NCBI GenBank assembly: GCA_026692705.1
Contig: JAPLOE010000275.1
Coordinates: forward strand, 1-32,743
Direction: 5' to 3'
DNA length: 32,743 bases
Origin: Planctomycetota bacterium
Lineage (GTDB): Bacteria; Planctomycetota; UBA1135; GCA-002686595
Each line of letters opens with the position of its first letter. Position 1 is the stretch's first letter. The notes under the pieces were generated by a model that was not told the DNA's origin, searched no databases, and saw only the letters and a program-made list of their open reading frames with translations. This document shows, piece after piece, positions 7,280 through 14,662 of this stretch. Made by a program: the position numbers and the translations under genes.

Positions 7280-8224
7280 GTGACGTCCCGAGCCACCGAC
7301 CGCTCCGAAGCCCTGCCTGCACCCCGTACCGGCCTGCCGCCGCCGCTCACGCGGGCGCAGATCGACGCGGTCGTCGTGCCGGCGCTGGACGAGGACCGCT
7401 ACGGGCCCGAGCGGACCGGGCGTGGCGACATCACCTCGCTGTACGCGGTGCCGGAGGCCGCGCGGGCGCGGGCCAGGCTCGTCTGCAAGGCCAAGGGGCG
7501 GCTCGCGGGACTCGATGTCTTCGCGCGTGTGGTCGAGCTGTGCGACCCCAAGGCGAAGACCGAGCTGCTCGCGCGCGACGGGGCGGCGATTTCGCCCAAG
7601 GACGTGCTCGCCCGCTTCGAGGGCAGCGCCCGCGGGCTGCTGCTCGCCGAACGCACCGCGCTCAATCTGATCCAGCGCATGAGCGGCACCGCGTCGGCGA
7701 CCGCCCAATACGTCGAGCGCTGCTCGGGCCGCGCGCGCGTGCTCGACACGCGCAAGACGACGCCCAACCTGCGCACGTTCGAGAAATACGCCGTGCGCTG
7801 CGGCGGCGGCGAGAACCATCGCTTCGGCCTGTACGACGAGGCGATGGTGAAGAACAACCACCTCGACCTCGCCGGGCGCGGGCTCGAGGAGGTCGTGCGC
7901 GACCTGCGCAAGGCGCTGGGGCCCGGCGTGCGGATCACGGCCGAGGCGCGCGACGAGGCGGAGGCCCTGGCGGGCATCGCCGGCGGCGCCGACGTCGTCC
8001 TGCTCGACAATTTTTCGGTCGAGCGCCTGCGCGACTCCAACCCGCGCCTGCGCGCGGCGGCCGAGCGCCGCGGCCGGCCGGTCGAGCTCGAGGCCTCGGG
8101 CGGCATCACGCTCGAGACCATCGGCGATTTTGCCGCCACCGGGGTCGACCGCATTTCCGTGGGTGCGCTCACGCACTCGGCTCCGGCTCTGGACCTCTCC
8201 CTGTACCTGGAACCGCTCCCGTGA
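7280..8224 (+). CDS. nadC: Nicotinate-nucleotide pyrophosphorylase (carboxylating)
   Basis: NadC (quinolinate phosphoribosyltransferase) converts quinolinate and PRPP to nicotinate mononucleotide, CO2 and pyrophosphate in de novo NAD synthesis. The 314-residue protein carries the family core DTRKTTPNLRTFEKYAVRCGGG followed by ENHRFGLYDEAMVKNNHL, then VVLLDNFSVERL and the phosphate-binding EASGGITLETIGDFAATGVDRISVGALTHSAPALDLSL. The N-terminal domain has GRGDITS, also typical. The start is GTG at 7280; the first ~20 residues are a non-conserved extension. The stop overlaps the next gene's GTG (GTGA), so the two are coupled. nadA and nadB are not in the window. Confidence 0.96.
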   Translation: MTSRATDRSEALPAPRTGLPPPLTRAQIDAVVVPALDEDRYGPERTGRGDITSLYAVPEAARARARLVCKAKGRLAGLDVFARVVELCDPKAKTELLARDGAAISPKDVLARFEGSARGLLLAERTALNLIQRMSGTASATAQYVERCSGRARVLDTRKTTPNLRTFEKYAVRCGGGENHRFGLYDEAMVKNNHLDLAGRGLEEVVRDLRKALGPGVRITAEARDEAEALAGIAGGADVVLLDNFSVERLRDSNPRLRAAAERRGRPVELEASGGITLETIGDFAATGVDRISVGALTHSAPALDLSLYLEPLP

Positions 8225-8733
8225 CCTCGCCGCTCGAGCCGCGCCGCACCACGACGCACCGCATCGGCGCCGAAGTGTCGTCCGAAGAGCTCCTGCTCGA
8301 GCTCCCGGCGGCGCATTCGGCGGCGCGGGCGGCCCGTGGCCTCGTGCGGCAGTTCGCGATGGCGCGCGGTGTCGGCGGCAGCGACCTCGACAAGCTCGTG
8401 CTGGTCGCCGATGAACTGATGACCAACGCCGTCGACCACGGCGGGGGCATGGGCACACTCGACGCCAAGGACCTTACGTCGCCGGTGCGCATGCAGCTCG
8501 CGCTGCAGGTGACCGCGGCGGGCTGGCAGATCGAGGTCTCCGACCAGGGCGGCGGCGACCCGGAGCTCGTCGACCGGCTGCTGCACCCCGAGGGTGAACC
8601 CGACCTCGAGGACGAGCGTGGGCGCGGCCTGTTCCTGCTCGCGCTGGAGTGCGAGTCGATCGAGGTGCGCCGCAGCGCCGACGAGCTCGACCTGTGCCTC
8701 GTCGCGCACTGCAGCCTCGGGATGAGTGGTTGA
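8221..8733 (+). CDS. GHKL ATPase, anti-sigma factor/serine kinase-like (RsbW type)
   Basis: A 170-residue stand-alone HATPase domain of the RsbW/SpoIIAB type. Such proteins bind and inhibit a sigma factor or phosphorylate an anti-anti-sigma protein. An N-terminal helix (HSAARAARGLVRQFAMARGV) precedes the N box VADELMTNAVDHGG, the G1 box VSDQGGGDPEL and the G2 box ERGRGLFLLALECESIEV, so ATP binding looks intact. No STAS-domain antagonist or sigma-B-like gene is adjacent. The nearest sigma factor is at 10880. The GTG start overlaps the nadC stop, and a VanZ-like gene follows within a few bases, suggesting one transcript. Confidence 0.85.
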   Translation: MTSPLEPRRTTTHRIGAEVSSEELLLELPAAHSAARAARGLVRQFAMARGVGGSDLDKLVLVADELMTNAVDHGGGMGTLDAKDLTSPVRMQLALQVTAAGWQIEVSDQGGGDPELVDRLLHPEGEPDLEDERGRGLFLLALECESIEVRRSADELDLCLVAHCSLGMSG

Positions 8734-8744
8734 GGCAGTCTGGC

Positions 8745-9257
8745 GTGCGAGCCTTCGCGCGCAAGTTGCTCGAACTCCCGCGCGGCGCGGCGTGGCTCCT
8801 GTGTCTCGCGTGGTTCGGGCTGATCTGGTGGATGAGCTCGCACCCCGGCTCGCAGGAGCCCGCAGAGTGGTGGGTTCCGGTGCTCACCAACGGCGCGCAC
8901 GCGCCGGTGTACGGCCTGTTCGCGTGCTGGCTCGCGCTGGTCGTGCCGCGGCGTGAAGGCTGGCCCGTGCTCACCGGAGCGATGCGCGCCGGATTGCTGG
9001 TCGCGATCGTCGTCCTCGGCGTGATCGACGAGCTGCACCAGTCGTCGGTGCCCGGCCGCGACCTGTCGGTGCTCGACGTCGTCACCGATCTGGTCGGCGC
9101 CGCCGTCGCGCTCGAGATCGTGGCTTTCCTCGGGCGCGAGCCGCAGCGCCCCGGCGGCCTCGCGCGCCGGCTCGCCGTCGCGGTGCTGGCCACGCTCGCC
9201 TGCGGAGCGCTCGCGACGTGGATCCCGGTTTGCTTCCCCGGCATCGGCTGGTTCTAG
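8745..9257 (+). CDS. VanZ-like membrane protein
   Basis: A ~170-residue integral membrane protein of the VanZ-like family. It shows the family pattern: a first helix AWLLCLAWFGLIWWMSSHPG, then NGAHAPVYGLFACWLAL, then the conserved loop VIDELHQSSVPGRDLSVLDVVTDLVGA, and a final C-terminal helix. VanZ gives teicoplanin resistance in enterococci, but most members are of unknown function, so resistance should not be assumed. The GTG at 8745 was chosen with GAGG a few bases upstream; a TTG at 8730 is also possible. purB starts 7 bases after the stop. Confidence 0.85.
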   Translation: MRAFARKLLELPRGAAWLLCLAWFGLIWWMSSHPGSQEPAEWWVPVLTNGAHAPVYGLFACWLALVVPRREGWPVLTGAMRAGLLVAIVVLGVIDELHQSSVPGRDLSVLDVVTDLVGAAVALEIVAFLGREPQRPGGLARRLAVAVLATLACGALATWIPVCFPGIGWF

Positions 9258-9264
9258 TACGCGC

Positions 9265-10704
9265 GTGACCGACCAACGCGACAACTACAAGAGCCCGCTT
9301 TCGACCCGCTATTCGAGCGCCGCGATGCGCCAGAACTTCTCCGACCAGAAGAAGTTCGGGACGTGGCGCAAGCTGTGGATCGCGCTCGCCCGCGAGGAGC
9401 GCGCGCTCGGGCTCTCGATCACGGCCGAGCAGGTGGCCGAGCTCGAGGCGCACGCGACCGACATCGACTTCGCCGTCGCGGACGCCTACGAGAGCAAGCT
9501 GCGGCACGACGTGATGGCGCACGTGCACGCTTACGGCGACGTCGCGCCGAAGGCCCGCGCAATCCTGCACCTGGGCGCCACGAGCTGCTACGTCACCGAC
9601 AACACCGAGCTGATCCAGATGCGCGACGGCCTGCGCATCCTGCGTGGCCAGCTCGTGAGCGTGATCGACCAGCTGGCGCGCTTCGCCCGCGAGCACCGCG
9701 CGCTGCCGACGCTCGGCTTCACGCACTACCAGCCCGCGCAGGCGACGACCGTCGGCAAGCGCGCGACGCTGTGGATCCAGGACCTCGTGCAGACGCTCGA
9801 GGAGCTCGAGCACGCGGAAAGCACGCTGCGTTTCCGCGGCATCAAGGGCGCGACGGGCACGCAGGCCTCGTTCCTCGAGCTGTTCGACGGCGACCACGCC
9901 AAGGTGCGCGAGCTCGACCGCCGCATCACCGCCGCCTTCGGCTTCGAGCGCACGTTTGGCGTCACGGGCCAGACTTATCCGCGCCTCGCGGACTTCCGCG
10001 TCGCGCAGGTGCTCTCGCAGATCGCGCAGGCCGCGCACAAGTTCGCCACCGACGTGCGCCTGCTCTCCAACCGCAAGGAACTCGAGGAGCCCTTCGAGGA
10101 CAAGCAGATCGGCTCGTCCGCGATGCCGTGGAAGCGCAATCCGATGCGTTCGGAGCGCATCTGCGCGCTCGCGCGTTTCGTGATGAGCCTGCTCGACAAT
10201 CCGGCGCACACCGCGGCCAACCAGTGGTTCGAGCGCACGCTCGACGACTCGGCCAACCGGCGCCTCGCGATCGCCGAGATGTTCCTCGCCACCGACGCGA
10301 TCCTGCAGGTGTACCTCAACGTCTCGGCGGGCCTCGTCGTGTACCCCGGCGTCGTGCGGCGCAACCTCGATGAGGAGCTGCCGTTCCTCGCGAGCGAGCA
10401 CCTGATGATGGAGGCCGTGAAGGCCGGCGGCGACCGTCAGGAGATCCACGAGGCGATCCGCGTGCACGCGCGCGAGGCGGCGCGTGTCGTGAAGATGGAG
10501 GGCGGCAAGAATCCGCTGCGCGACCTGCTGCACGGCGACCCGGCCTTCGCGAAGGTCGCCGGTCGCATCGACAGCCTGCTCGATCCCGTCCGCTACATCG
10601 GCCGCGCGCCGCAGCAGGTCGACGAGTACCTTGCCGAGGAGGTCGCGCCGTTGCTCACCCGCCACGCCGGCCTGCTCGGCGCGAAGGGCAAGGTCGAGGT
10701 CTGA
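9265..10704 (+). CDS. purB: Adenylosuccinate lyase, eukaryote-like type
   Basis: PurB cleaves SAICAR to AICAR and adenylosuccinate to AMP, both releasing fumarate, in purine synthesis. The 479-residue protein carries the fumarase/aspartase-superfamily signature in the flexible catalytic loop: GSSAMPWKRNPMRSE, with the catalytic Ser. The other active-site blocks are TSCYVTDNTELI and LGFTHYQPAQATTVGKR. These closely follow the animal ADSL pattern (TSCYVxDN, QPAQxTTVGKR, SSAMPYKRNPMRSE) rather than the E. coli or B. subtilis forms. The N-terminal DNYKSPLSTRYSSAAM also matches the animal type. The start is GTG at 9265. Several hairpins follow the stop. Confidence 0.95.
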   Translation: MTDQRDNYKSPLSTRYSSAAMRQNFSDQKKFGTWRKLWIALAREERALGLSITAEQVAELEAHATDIDFAVADAYESKLRHDVMAHVHAYGDVAPKARAILHLGATSCYVTDNTELIQMRDGLRILRGQLVSVIDQLARFAREHRALPTLGFTHYQPAQATTVGKRATLWIQDLVQTLEELEHAESTLRFRGIKGATGTQASFLELFDGDHAKVRELDRRITAAFGFERTFGVTGQTYPRLADFRVAQVLSQIAQAAHKFATDVRLLSNRKELEEPFEDKQIGSSAMPWKRNPMRSERICALARFVMSLLDNPAHTAANQWFERTLDDSANRRLAIAEMFLATDAILQVYLNVSAGLVVYPGVVRRNLDEELPFLASEHLMMEAVKAGGDRQEIHEAIRVHAREAARVVKMEGGKNPLRDLLHGDPAFAKVAGRIDSLLDPVRYIGRAPQQVDEYLAEEVAPLLTRHAGLLGAKGKVEV

Positions 10705-10718
10705 GCGTCCGTGAAGAA

Positions 10719-10802
10719 CTGAGGGCTCGAGCTCTCAGGACGTTGGTTGCGCCGTCGCCCGGCGGCGTCAGACGGCGAGACCGTGAAGGGCTTCACGGTC
10801 TC
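10719..10802 (+). terminator. Tandem hairpins after purB
   Basis: Three consecutive inverted repeats occupy the purB 3' region. At 10719-10738 CTGAGGGCTC pairs with GAGCTCTCAG with one G-U wobble. At about 10752-10766 CGCCG pairs with CGGCG. At 10777-10802 GAGACCGTGAAG and CTTCACGGTCTC are perfect 12-bp arms around GG. No T-tract follows. The last and strongest is the best candidate for termination or 3'-end protection. Confidence 0.5.
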
Positions 10803-10823
10803 TGAGGAACGGCAACGGCCGCG

Positions 10824-10841
10824 AGGAATTTCAGGATTCCT
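10824..10841. promoter_or_regulatory. Inverted repeat before the ECF sigma gene
   Basis: AGGAAT and ATTCCT form 6-bp arms around TTCAGG, 38 bases upstream of the sigma factor ATG; TTCAGG occurs again at about 10849. This could be an operator or autoregulatory promoter element. The evidence is only the symmetry and position. Confidence 0.25.
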
Positions 10842-10879
10842 GCACCCGTTTCAGGCGCCCGCGACACTCTGGTGGAGCC

Positions 10880-11716
10880 ATGGCCGCCCGTCCTGATCTC
10901 GCGCTCGATCTCGTCGCCCAGCAGGAATTCCTGCGGCGGCTCGCGCTCGATCTCGTCGGCCGTCCGGAGGAAGCGGACGAGCTCGTGCAGGAAGCGAACC
11001 TGCGCGCGCTCGATCGGCCGCCGGAGGATGCGCACAGCCTGCGCGGCTGGCTCGCGACGGTGGTCGGTCGGCTCGCGGCCCGCAGCCGTTGGCGCGCGGC
11101 GCAGCGCTGCGAGCGCGAACGCGAGGCGGCGCGCCCCGAGGCGATCGAGAGCGGACTCGAGGAGCTCGAGAACGCACGTTGCCTGTTCGACGGGCTGGCG
11201 AAGTTGCCGGAGCAATACCGGCAGGCGCTGGTGCTGCGCTACTGGCGCGACCAGTCGCCCGAACGCATCGCACGCGCGCTGGACGTGCCCGTCGAGACCG
11301 TGCGCTCGCGGCTCGCGCGCGGCCGGCGACAACTTCGCGAGGAGCTCGAGCGCCGCGGCTTCGGCGGTGCGCGCGGACTTGCGGCGACGCTGGTCGCGCT
11401 CGCGTGGCCGAGCCAAGGCTGGCTCGCGATCGCGCTCGAGCCGCTGACGGGCTGGATGCGGCGCTGGCGGCTCGAGCTCGCGACCGGCGCGCTCGTCGCG
11501 GCGCTCGCGCTGCCCACACCCGCGCCCAAGCTCGTGCCGTGGGTCTCGCTCGACCCGTCGGTCGCGCTCACGTCGCCCACCACGACTCCGCTCGTGCCCT
11601 TCACTGGCCCCGCGCACCCGCTGCAACCCGCGCAGCCGTTGCAGATCGAGCCCGCGCCGCCGATCGCTCGCGAACCACGGCCTCACTCCAGCGCCGTCGC
11701 CACCCTCCAACGCTGA
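10880..11716 (+). CDS. ECF-family RNA polymerase sigma factor with membrane-spanning C-terminal extension
   Basis: A 278-residue sigma-70 family protein. Region 2 spans residues ~11-75 (EFLRRLALDLVGRPEEADELVQEANLRA in two parts, with the core-binding DELVQE). Region 4 spans ~100-155 (LPEQYRQALVLRYWRDQS, then helix-turn-helix IARALDVPVETVRSRLARGRRQLRE). An extra ~120 residues follow, with a hydrophobic stretch at ~198-213 (LELATGALVAALALP), possibly another at ~165-187, and a Pro/Thr-rich tail. Such fused extensions occur in planctomycete ECF groups and probably tether or regulate the sigma factor at the membrane without a separate anti-sigma. The ATG at 10880 has GGTGGAG just upstream. The exported thioredoxin gene follows after 66 bp. 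Confidence 0.9.
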   Translation: MAARPDLALDLVAQQEFLRRLALDLVGRPEEADELVQEANLRALDRPPEDAHSLRGWLATVVGRLAARSRWRAAQRCEREREAARPEAIESGLEELENARCLFDGLAKLPEQYRQALVLRYWRDQSPERIARALDVPVETVRSRLARGRRQLREELERRGFGGARGLAATLVALAWPSQGWLAIALEPLTGWMRRWRLELATGALVAALALPTPAPKLVPWVSLDPSVALTSPTTTPLVPFTGPAHPLQPAQPLQIEPAPPIAREPRPHSSAVATLQR

Positions 11717-11782
11717 ATCTCGCGCCACCGCGAGGCTCGCGCTCCGCATTCGCCCCCCCAGGCCTCCTTGACAGTTTTTCGC

Positions 11783-13213
11783 ATGTTTCGATTCCTGTTC
11801 GTCTCCACCGCTCTGTTCGCACCGCAAGACTCCCGGCCGCCGGTCTTCGCCGACGTGTCGTTCGAAAAGCTGCTCGAGAGCACGCGCGGCGGCGGTCGCA
11901 TCGGCGTGCTCGACGCGATGACGAGCTGGTGCGGCCCGTGCAAGCAGATGGACGCGACGACGTGGCGCGACGCGAGCATCACGGGCTGGTTCGCGCAGCA
12001 CGGCGTCGCGCTGCAGCTCGACATGGACAAGCACGAGGAGCTCAAGAAGCAGCTCGGAATCACGGCCTTTCCGACGATCGTCGCGTTCAAGGACGGCGTC
12101 GAGTTCGACCGCATCGTCGGCTCGCGCGGGCCGAAGGAATTCGGCGAGTGGCTCGAGAGTGTGCGCGCGGGCCACACGGCGGCCGAGCGGCGCATGGCCG
12201 ATCTCGAGCGCGCCCGTGCGCAGGGCGCGGCGGGCTGGTCGGTGCGACGCCGCATCGCGGAAGAGCTCGTGTTCGCGCGCCAGTTCGACGTCGCGCTCGT
12301 CGAATACTTGTGGCTGTGGGACGAGGCCGCGGCTTCGGGACATCCGGCGAGCGAGGTGCGCGCAGGCCTGCAATTCGAGCTGCTTTCGCTCGCCGAGGCG
12401 CATGCGCCGGCCTCGGCGGCCTTGCGCCAGCGGCTCGACGCGTTGCGCGCGGCGGCGGCGAAAGTCGACGCGGACGCAGCGCTGCACTCGGACTTCCTGA
12501 CGCTCGAGCTCGCGCTCGGCGACGAACGGGGACTCGCGGACTGGGCGGTCGCGCTCGCGCGCGAGCCCAAGGGTGTCGAGCGCCTGAAGCAAGTCGAGGA
12601 GCGCGTGTTCGAGGTGCTCGTGCGCCAGGGCGAGTGGCGCGTCGCGGGCCTTTCCTTGCGCAGCCCCGTCGCATCGGTCGAGTGGCTCGGCAAGAACCTC
12701 GGCGCCTACGACGTCGACAACGACGGTTCGCCGAAGTCGATCCCCGCGATCCCGCTCGGGGGCATGAAGCCTGCCGTGCCGGCTCAGGGTGCTCCGGCGG
12801 ACGCGCCCGCGGCGAAGAAGCAGGACTCTATCCCCGCGGTGCCGCTCGGTGGCCTCACGCCCGCCTCCGCGCCGCGCGACGAGAAGCCGAACTCGATTCC
12901 CGCCGTGCCGTTGCTCAGCGGCGGCATGCAGCCCGCGAAACCGCGCGCTGCGGCGCCGACCGATCCTGTCGCGGTGGCCCGCGACGTGCGCGAGCGCCTC
13001 ACGCGCGAGCTGCGCGGCATGGCGAGCCGCCGTTACGCCGCCCTGCTCGCCGCGGATCGTCTCGCGGAAGCTGGCGAGACCGCGACGGCGCTGCTGCGCT
13101 ACGCCGACGACGCCCACTCGCGCGCTGCGCTCGCGGCCTGCGCCCTGCGCGCTGGCAAGTTCGAGCTCGACCGCGACCGACTCCAGCGCTGGCTCGACGA
13201 AGCCGCACGCTGA
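11783..13213 (+). CDS. Exported thioredoxin-domain protein with internal Ile-Pro repeats
   Basis: A ~476-residue protein. A short hydrophobic N-terminus (MFRFLFVSTALFAPQDS) looks like an export signal. A thioredoxin fold follows with the redox pair Cys50-Cys53 (SWCGPCKQMDATTW) and the cis-proline segment GITAFPTIVAF, so disulfide or thiol chemistry outside the cytoplasm is likely. After residue ~120 the protein is helix-rich. At ~318-385 it has three imperfect copies of SIPAxPLGGxxPA separated by Pro/Ala/Lys linkers, then a final helical domain resembling TPR-like helices (RYAALLAADRLAEAGETATALLRYA). The ATG at 11783 is preferred to the TTG at 11768 because it begins the signal directly. It lies downstream of the ECF sigma gene, which might control it. 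Confidence 0.8.
   Translation: MFRFLFVSTALFAPQDSRPPVFADVSFEKLLESTRGGGRIGVLDAMTSWCGPCKQMDATTWRDASITGWFAQHGVALQLDMDKHEELKKQLGITAFPTIVAFKDGVEFDRIVGSRGPKEFGEWLESVRAGHTAAERRMADLERARAQGAAGWSVRRRIAEELVFARQFDVALVEYLWLWDEAAASGHPASEVRAGLQFELLSLAEAHAPASAALRQRLDALRAAAAKVDADAALHSDFLTLELALGDERGLADWAVALAREPKGVERLKQVEERVFEVLVRQGEWRVAGLSLRSPVASVEWLGKNLGAYDVDNDGSPKSIPAIPLGGMKPAVPAQGAPADAPAAKKQDSIPAVPLGGLTPASAPRDEKPNSIPAVPLLSGGMQPAKPRAAAPTDPVAVARDVRERLTRELRGMASRRYAALLAADRLAEAGETATALLRYADDAHSRAALAACALRAGKFELDRDRLQRWLDEAAR
12734..12937 (+). repeat. Three SIPAxPLGG coding repeats
   Basis: Within the thioredoxin-domain gene, 14- to 16-residue units start at 12734 (KSIPAIPLGGMKPA), 12824 (DSIPAVPLGGLTPA) and 12890 (NSIPAVPLLSGGMQPA). 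Spacing is 90 and 66 bases, in frame. The linkers between them are Pro/Ala/Lys-rich. They probably form an extended linker or peptide-binding segment. Confidence 0.8.
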
Positions 13214-13234
13214 TCCCCGTACAGGAGCCTCCCC

Positions 13235-14551
13235 ATGACTCTGCGCAACCTCTCGATTCTCGCCCTGCTCTCCGTCGCCAGCGCTCCGGCGCTCGCGCAG
13301 GACCTGCTGATTCCCGATCGCCTCAACCAGCGCGTCCTCCACATCCGCGGCTCGAACGGCACTGTGGTGACGGCGAACTTCATCGTCGACGGCGGACCTT
13401 CGGGCGCCTACGACTTCGTCACGCCGCGCGAGGTGCTGCAGCTCCCGCCGTACCTGTTCGTGCTCGACACGGACGCCGACGCGGTGTTCCGCTTCCGCTG
13501 GAACGGGACGAGCGCGACCTTCGACGCCAAGCTGCAGCCGGGCATCGACGAGGCGCTCGGCATCGCCGCGGACCCGTCGGGCCTGATCTACATCGCCAAC
13601 AACGGCGGCAACAACGGTGCGCCCGGAGTCGCGCTCGTGCGCATGACGCCCACGGGCACCGTGCTGCCGCCGCTGCCGATCGTGGCCTCGCGCCTCGAGG
13701 ACGTCGCGTACCACAACGGCGAGCTCGTCGTCGCCGACTCGATCTCCAACGTGCTGCGCCGCTACTCGCTCTCGGGCGCCGCGCTCGGCACGGTCTCGAA
13801 CGGCACCGCGCCGATCACCACGCCGCGCAGCTGCCTGACCGCGCTGGCCTCGACCGACCTGATCGTCGCCACGGGCGGCGGCACCACCGGCGTGCACCGC
13901 TTCACGTCCGCCTTCGCGGGCTTGTCGTTTGCGTCGTGGGCCTTCTGGAGCGTCGGCGCCGCCGCGGACCTCTCCAACGGCAACTACATCCTCACCGGCC
14001 CCGCGGGTCTCGCCACGCTCAACCCCAACAGCGGCGGGTTCTCGTTCCTCACGATCAGCGGCGGAATCCAGCCGGGCCTGTTCTCGCGCTTCGATCCGGC
14101 CGCGAACTGCGGCTCGATCGCCGTCAGCTACTGCACCGCGGGCACGAACACGGCCGGCTGCACCGGCTCGATCTCCGCGAGCGGCACCGCCAGCGCGAGC
14201 GCGAGCTCGGGCTTCACGCTCTCCGTCAACGGCGTCGAGGGCCAGCGCCTCGGCCTGATCTTCTACGGCCTCTCCGGCCCTGCCGCGCAGCCGTGGGGCA
14301 CGAGCTCGAGCTTCCTGTGCGTCAAGTCGCCGACGCAGCGCATGGACACGCAGGACAGCGGCGGCAGCGTCGGCCTGTGCGACGGCAGCTACTCGCAGGA
14401 CTGGAATGCGTTCCTCGCGGCGCACCCGTCGGCCCTTGGCTCGCCTCGCCAGGCCGGCCAGGCCGTGCACGCGCAGGCCTGGTTCCGCGACCCGCCGAGC
14501 CCGAAGACGACGCACCTGAGCAACGCGCTCGAATTTTTCATCTGCCCCTGA
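13235..14551 (+). CDS. Secreted propeller-like protein with Cys-rich C-terminal module
   Basis: A 438-residue exported protein. It has a clear signal peptide (MTLRNLSILALLSVASAPALA, cut before QDLL). Residues ~25-285 hold repeating strand-rich units such as EALGIAADPSGLIYIANNGG, LEDVAYHNGELVVADSISN and AAADLSNGNYILTGPAG, which look like NHL/PQQ-type propeller blades. The last ~135 residues form a separate module beginning YCTAGTNTAGC and containing VNGVEGQRLGLIFYGL, FLCVKSPTQR, DWNAFLAAHP and QAWFRDPPSPKTT. The same module ends the protein at 31064. AGGAG at 13219-13226 is a good ribosome site. No enzyme motif is seen; a surface or extracellular role is inferred. Confidence 0.85.
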   Translation: MTLRNLSILALLSVASAPALAQDLLIPDRLNQRVLHIRGSNGTVVTANFIVDGGPSGAYDFVTPREVLQLPPYLFVLDTDADAVFRFRWNGTSATFDAKLQPGIDEALGIAADPSGLIYIANNGGNNGAPGVALVRMTPTGTVLPPLPIVASRLEDVAYHNGELVVADSISNVLRRYSLSGAALGTVSNGTAPITTPRSCLTALASTDLIVATGGGTTGVHRFTSAFAGLSFASWAFWSVGAAADLSNGNYILTGPAGLATLNPNSGGFSFLTISGGIQPGLFSRFDPAANCGSIAVSYCTAGTNTAGCTGSISASGTASASASSGFTLSVNGVEGQRLGLIFYGLSGPAAQPWGTSSSFLCVKSPTQRMDTQDSGGSVGLCDGSYSQDWNAFLAAHPSALGSPRQAGQAVHAQAWFRDPPSPKTTHLSNALEFFICP

Positions 14552-14564
14552 TTCGCCTCCGACA

Positions 14565-14609
14565 CTCGGCGCCGGGGAGCAGGTCGACGACCTGAATCCC
14601 GGCGCCGAG
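14565..14609 (+). terminator. Large nested hairpin (likely terminator)
   Basis: The outer arms CTCGGCGCCGGG (14565-14576) and CCCGGCGCCGAG (14598-14609) are perfectly complementary over 12 bp. Inside them CAGGTCG-A-CGACCTG (14580-14594) forms a second 7-bp stem. It starts 14 bases after the stop of the secreted propeller gene. No T-run follows, but the stability is very high. It probably ends or insulates that transcript before the next gene at 14663. Confidence 0.65.
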
Positions 14610-14649
14610 CGCATTGAAGAGCCTCCGTCGCGAGTTCGCGCGCGAGAGC

Positions 14650-14655
14650 TAGGCT
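14650..14655 (+). promoter_or_regulatory. -10-like TAGGCT box
   Basis: TAGGCT stands 7 bases before the ATG of the 653-residue secreted protein, directly after the nested hairpin. It matches the TAnnCT shape found near other starts here. If used, the transcript would be nearly leaderless. Confidence 0.3.
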
Positions 14656-14662
14656 CTGGGCC

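Noticed and set aside
4207-7350. A minus-strand open frame of about 1050 codons across ruvC and the FlhG-like gene
   Set aside because: The translation is low-complexity and Arg-rich and crosses several well-supported plus-strand genes.
8745-9257. VanZ-like gene as an antibiotic-resistance determinant
   Set aside because: Only the general family pattern matches. There are no other van genes, and the context is housekeeping.
11768-11773. TTGACA as a -35 box before the thioredoxin gene
   Set aside because: The ATG is only 10 bases downstream, so a -10 would fall within the coding sequence and no TATAAT-like hexamer is there.
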